A stretch of 8,012 nucleotides of DNA from Myxococcales bacterium (GTDB lineage: Bacteria > Myxococcota > Polyangia > Fen-1088). Each line of letters opens with the position of its first letter. The first letter of the stretch is position 1. Positions 5,691 through 8,012 of this stretch are shown here, piece by piece. Under the pieces are notes generated by a model. That model searched no databases, was not told where the DNA came from, and saw only the letters and a list, made by a program, of their open reading frames with translations. The position numbers were made by a program, and so were the translations under genes. The stretch covers positions 1-8,012 of the forward strand of contig PMBY01000344.1 of assembly GCA_003153875.1 (NCBI GenBank), read 5' to 3'.

Positions 5691-5867
5691 ATGCGGTTTC
5701 TTCGCGGGCCGCGAAGATTCTCCACGTCGCCGCCATCGCTGCAAGAGGCCGTGGTCGTAGTCGTGGCCGTGGTCGTGGCCGTGGCCGTGGCCGGCCTGAT
5801 CCCTCTGGTCGCGGCCACTCACTTTTCCCGGCAAGCCTCTCGCGTCTCGGCCGCAGTGACCGCATAA
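5691..5867 (+). CDS. Possible 58-residue single-span membrane peptide
   Basis: A short open frame begins at ATG 5691, 30 bases after the deacetylase-like stop, and ends with TAA at 5867, 18 bases before the methyltransferase ATG. The predicted peptide has a basic N-terminus (MRFLRGPRRF), then a Val/Ala helix over about residues 20-43 (AVVVVVAVVVAVAVAGLIPLVAA in substance), then a short polar tail. That is the layout of a single transmembrane peptide. The hydrophobic part is encoded by a GTGGYC hexamer repeat, and the other frames of the same repeat give Arg-Pro or His-Gly-rich strings, so hydrophobicity alone could be an accident of the repeat. The only ribosome-binding hint, CCAGG, touches the ATG. 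Unrecognised family; treat as a candidate. Confidence 0.35.
   Translation: MRFLRGPRRFSTSPPSLQEAVVVVVAVVVAVAVAGLIPLVAATHFSRQASRVSAAVTA
5751..5792 (+). repeat. GTGGYC hexanucleotide repeat, seven units
   Basis: Seven consecutive 6-mers: GTGGTC, GTAGTC, GTGGCC, GTGGTC, GTGGCC, GTGGCC, GTGGCC. Only the second unit departs from GTGGYC. It lies in the 225-base gap between the deacetylase-like gene and the methyltransferase gene, in frame with the small ORF at 5691, where it encodes Val-Val and Val-Ala pairs. Changes in unit number would keep the reading frame. Confidence 0.8.
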
Positions 5868-5885
5868 TCAGCCTTGCCTCTTGCC

Positions 5886-6608
5886 ATGAACGATCTCCGC
5901 ACGACGCAGCAGTACTACGATCGCTTCGCTACGACCTACGAACGCGAGCGCCACCGTGGCTATCACCGCCTCATCGACGACCTGGAACTGGAACTGGTGC
6001 GCAAGTTCGGCACCGGACTCGACGTTCTGGAAGCAGGCTGTGGCACCGGGCTGCTGCTGGCGGAGACCGCTCGCGTGGCCCGCTCCGCCATCGGCCTCGA
6101 TTTGTCCCGCAGCATGCTGGGGCTAGCCCAGCATCGCGGCCTGCCCGTGCTGCAGGGCTCGCTGACTGCGCTGCCTTTGCCCGACCAGTCGGTCGATCTG
6201 GTCTACAGCATGAAAGTGCTGGCGCATGTGCCGCCCATCCACGAGGCTCTGGCCGAGTTGGCCCGGGTGGTCCGCCCCGGGGGCCATCTCTTGCTGGAAT
6301 TCTACAACCCGCGTTCGCTGCGCTACCTGGCCAAGCTGCTGGGCGGGGCCGCCCCCATCGCCGAGGGGACCACCGACCGCGACGTCTACACCCGCTATGA
6401 CACGCTCAAAACTGCGCGCAGCTATCTGCCAGACAACCTGGAGTTTCTCGGCGTGCGTGGCGTGCGCGTGGTGACCCCCGTGTCGCAGGTCTTCCGCATT
6501 CCCCTGCTGGCCGCGCTGTTCGAACGAGCCGAGCGCGCCCTGTGCGATTGCCCTGGCTTGCGCGGCTTGGGTGGCTTTCTCATCCTCATCGCACGCAAGA
6601 AAAGCTGA
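5886..6608 (+). CDS. Class I SAM-dependent methyltransferase
   Basis: 240 residues from ATG 5886; an in-frame TTG at 5874 is a poorer choice. It resembles the UbiE/COQ5 or methyltransferase type 11 group: N-terminal helix with YYDRFATTYE (10-19), SAM-binding motif I VLEAGCGTG (47-55), acidic D72 at the end of strand 2 (IGLDLS), LPLPDQSVDLVYSMKVLAHV (motif II/III region, 96-115), and LARVVRPGGHLLLEFYNP (125-142). The C-terminal part (205-235) is moderately hydrophobic, which might help bind a lipid-like substrate. The substrate cannot be named from sequence. It follows the deacetylase-like gene and precedes the response regulator gene by four bases, so it is translated in coupling with the latter. 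No good ribosome binding site is seen. Confidence 0.85.
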   Translation: MNDLRTTQQYYDRFATTYERERHRGYHRLIDDLELELVRKFGTGLDVLEAGCGTGLLLAETARVARSAIGLDLSRSMLGLAQHRGLPVLQGSLTALPLPDQSVDLVYSMKVLAHVPPIHEALAELARVVRPGGHLLLEFYNPRSLRYLAKLLGGAAPIAEGTTDRDVYTRYDTLKTARSYLPDNLEFLGVRGVRVVTPVSQVFRIPLLAALFERAERALCDCPGLRGLGGFLILIARKKS

Positions 6609-6612
6609 GCCC

Positions 6613-8012
6613 ATGTCCCAGCCCACCGGTGACATTCTGATCGTCGACGACGAGCGCTCCATGCGCGAGTTCCTGGCCATCCATCTGCGTCGCGCCGGGC
6701 ATCGGGTGGAGGCGGCGCCCAGTGGAGGCGCGGCCCTGGCCACGATGAAAGAACGCGAGTTCGACGTGGTCATCACCGACCTGCGCATGCCGGACGTCGA
6801 CGGCATGGTGGTGCTGGAACAGACCAAGCAGCTTCATCCGGACACACAAGTCATTGTGGTTACCGCTTTTGCCACCACCGAGACGGCCATCGCGGCCATG
6901 AAGGCGGGCGCCTACGACTACCTGACCAAGCCCTTCAAGATCGACGAGGTCAGCCTGGTGATCGATCGCGCTCTCGAGCGCCGGTCCCTGGCCCGCGAGA
7001 ACCTGGCCCTGCGCGACGAAATCAAGGGCCGCTACAAGCTGGACCGGCTGCTGGGCAAATCCCCTCCCATGCAACGGGTCTTCGACACACTCAGAAAGGC
7101 CGGCCCCGGGCGCGCCAGCGTGCTGCTGGTCGGCGAATCTGGCACCGGAAAGGAGCTGGCGGCCCGTGCCTTGCACGAACTTTCCCAGCGCGCGGATCGG
7201 CCCTTCGTGGCGATCAATTGCGGGGCCATCCCGGAAGCCTTGCTCGAGTCCGAACTGTTTGGACATGTGAAGGGTTCCTTCACCGGCGCGCACGTCGACA
7301 AGCAAGGCCTGTTCGAGGCGGCTCACAGCGGAACCCTCCTGCTTGACGAGGTGGCCGAGTTGCCGGTGGCCATGCAAGTCAAGCTGCTGCGGGTGCTGCA
7401 GGAACGCAAAGTCAAGCCGGTGGGGGGCGTGGCGGAACGCGAAGTCGACGTGCGCATCGTGGCCGCCACCAACCGTGACCTGGAAACCGAAGTGGAGAAG
7501 GGAACCTTCCGACAGGATCTCTTTTATCGATTGGACGTCATCCGGCTCCGCCTGCCTCCCTTGCGCGAGCGGCGCGAAGACATCCCCCTGCTGGTCGACC
7601 ACTTCCTGCGCAAGTTCTCGGCCGAGCACGGGCGCAAGGTGGCGGGCGTCGATCCCGAGGCGATGCAGGCACTCATGGCCTACCATTTCCCCGGCAACGT
7701 ACGCGAGTTGGAGAATCTCATCGAACGGGCGGTGATCCTGGCCCCCGGCGATCGCCTCACGCTCGACGCGTTCCCCACCCTGGGAGGCATGTCCGCGGCC
7801 GCCCCCAGCCTGAGCAACGCCCCGTTCGTGCCCGAAAGCGGGCTCGATCTCGAACGCGTGGTGGAGGACTTCGAGCGCAGCATCATCATCAGTGCACTCG
7901 AGCGGACCGGCGGCAACCGCACCGAGGCGGCACGCCTGCTGAGCGTGTCGTTTCGATCGCTGCGCTACCGTCTTTCCAAACTGGGCATCACCGGGGCCGA
8001 CGTGGGCGGCGA
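6613..8012 (+). CDS. Sigma-54-dependent response regulator, NtrC/PilR type (partial at window end)
   Basis: 466 codons are visible and the frame is still open at the window edge, probably a few residues short of the end. Domains: receiver (about 6-120) with acidic pair D12-D13, phosphoacceptor D56 (ITDLRMPD), T84 and K106; a linker helix; AAA+ sigma-54 activator (about 145-375) with Walker A GESGTGK (174-180), sigma-54 contact loop GSFTGA (221-226), Walker B LLLDE (242-246), ATNRDL (285-290) and YHFPGNVRELENL (357-369); and a Fis-type helix-turn-helix (about 423-457). The end SFRSLRYRLSKLGI resembles PilR, the activator of type IV pilin, more than NtrC. When phosphorylated by a sensor kinase it should drive sigma-54 promoters. 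No kinase gene is in the window; it may lie just downstream. The start is four bases after the methyltransferase stop. Confidence 0.93.
   Translation, partial: MSQPTGDILIVDDERSMREFLAIHLRRAGHRVEAAPSGGAALATMKEREFDVVITDLRMPDVDGMVVLEQTKQLHPDTQVIVVTAFATTETAIAAMKAGAYDYLTKPFKIDEVSLVIDRALERRSLARENLALRDEIKGRYKLDRLLGKSPPMQRVFDTLRKAGPGRASVLLVGESGTGKELAARALHELSQRADRPFVAINCGAIPEALLESELFGHVKGSFTGAHVDKQGLFEAAHSGTLLLDEVAELPVAMQVKLLRVLQERKVKPVGGVAEREVDVRIVAATNRDLETEVEKGTFRQDLFYRLDVIRLRLPPLRERREDIPLLVDHFLRKFSAEHGRKVAGVDPEAMQALMAYHFPGNVRELENLIERAVILAPGDRLTLDAFPTLGGMSAAAPSLSNAPFVPESGLDLERVVEDFERSIIISALERTGGNRTEAARLLSVSFRSLRYRLSKLGITGADVGG

Noticed and set aside
4818..5834. 338-codon minus-strand open frame with a His-Gly-Asp-rich stretch
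   Set aside because: It is antisense to the ChbG/HpnK homologue. The His-rich part comes only from the GTGGYC repeat; the rest shows no motif.
6586..7686. 366-codon minus-strand open frame
   Set aside because: Antisense to the response regulator, which has all its receiver and AAA+ motifs; His/Gln/Gly-rich shadow.

Overview
The window is GC-rich, close to two-thirds G+C by eye, and densely coded on both strands. The set of genes suggests a member of the Myxococcota or another lineage of the former Deltaproteobacteria. The clues are an NtrC-type sigma-54 activator with a PilR-like DNA-binding end, a single-chain M16 peptidase, a Cys-rich lipoprotein, and a 95-residue protein of a type I associate with deltaproteobacterial genomes. 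This assignment is an inference; there is no rRNA, tRNA or phylogenetic marker to settle it. It looks like ordinary chromosome: no transposase, integrase, CRISPR array or phage gene was seen.

Left part, minus strand (positions 2231 down to 1): a tight three-gene operon. It runs from a small uncharacterised protein (GTGA start/stop overlap), through an RluD-type 23S rRNA pseudouridine synthase (one base gap), to the peptidoglycan editing factor PgeF/YfiH. The rluD-pgeF pair is also adjacent in E. coli. The operon ends in a likely weak intrinsic terminator, inside a repeat-rich stretch (3..98) built from CTCTGTG heptamers and an inverted partner.

Middle: a 63-bp divergent gap separates that operon from a plus-strand gene for a secreted, stand-alone DsbD-alpha-like domain. 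After a 183-bp convergent gap holding a 3 x 7-bp tandem repeat come two minus-strand genes in a probable operon. The first, upstream, is a zinc peptidase of family M16, and 13 bases later comes a small lipoprotein with three CxxC pairs. The DsbD-like protein and the Cys-rich lipoprotein make this an area of envelope thiol chemistry, but no direct link between them is shown.

Right part, plus strand (4833 to the end): a ChbG/HpnK (YdjC-fold) carbohydrate-deacetylase homologue whose signature metal and active-site motifs are almost all altered; a possible 58-residue single-span membrane peptide whose Val/Ala helix is encoded by a GTGGYC hexanucleotide repeat; a class I SAM-dependent methyltransferase; and, four bases after it, a PilR/NtrC-type response regulator that runs off the window end, close to its natural C-terminus. 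The start of the deacetylase homologue overlaps the longest reading of the divergent M16 gene, so any promoter for either must lie inside coding sequence or the M16 start is further in.

The best candidates for something new are the degenerate ChbG/HpnK homologue together with the small repeat-encoded membrane ORF and the methyltransferase. No complete unknown defence or mobile system was recognised.
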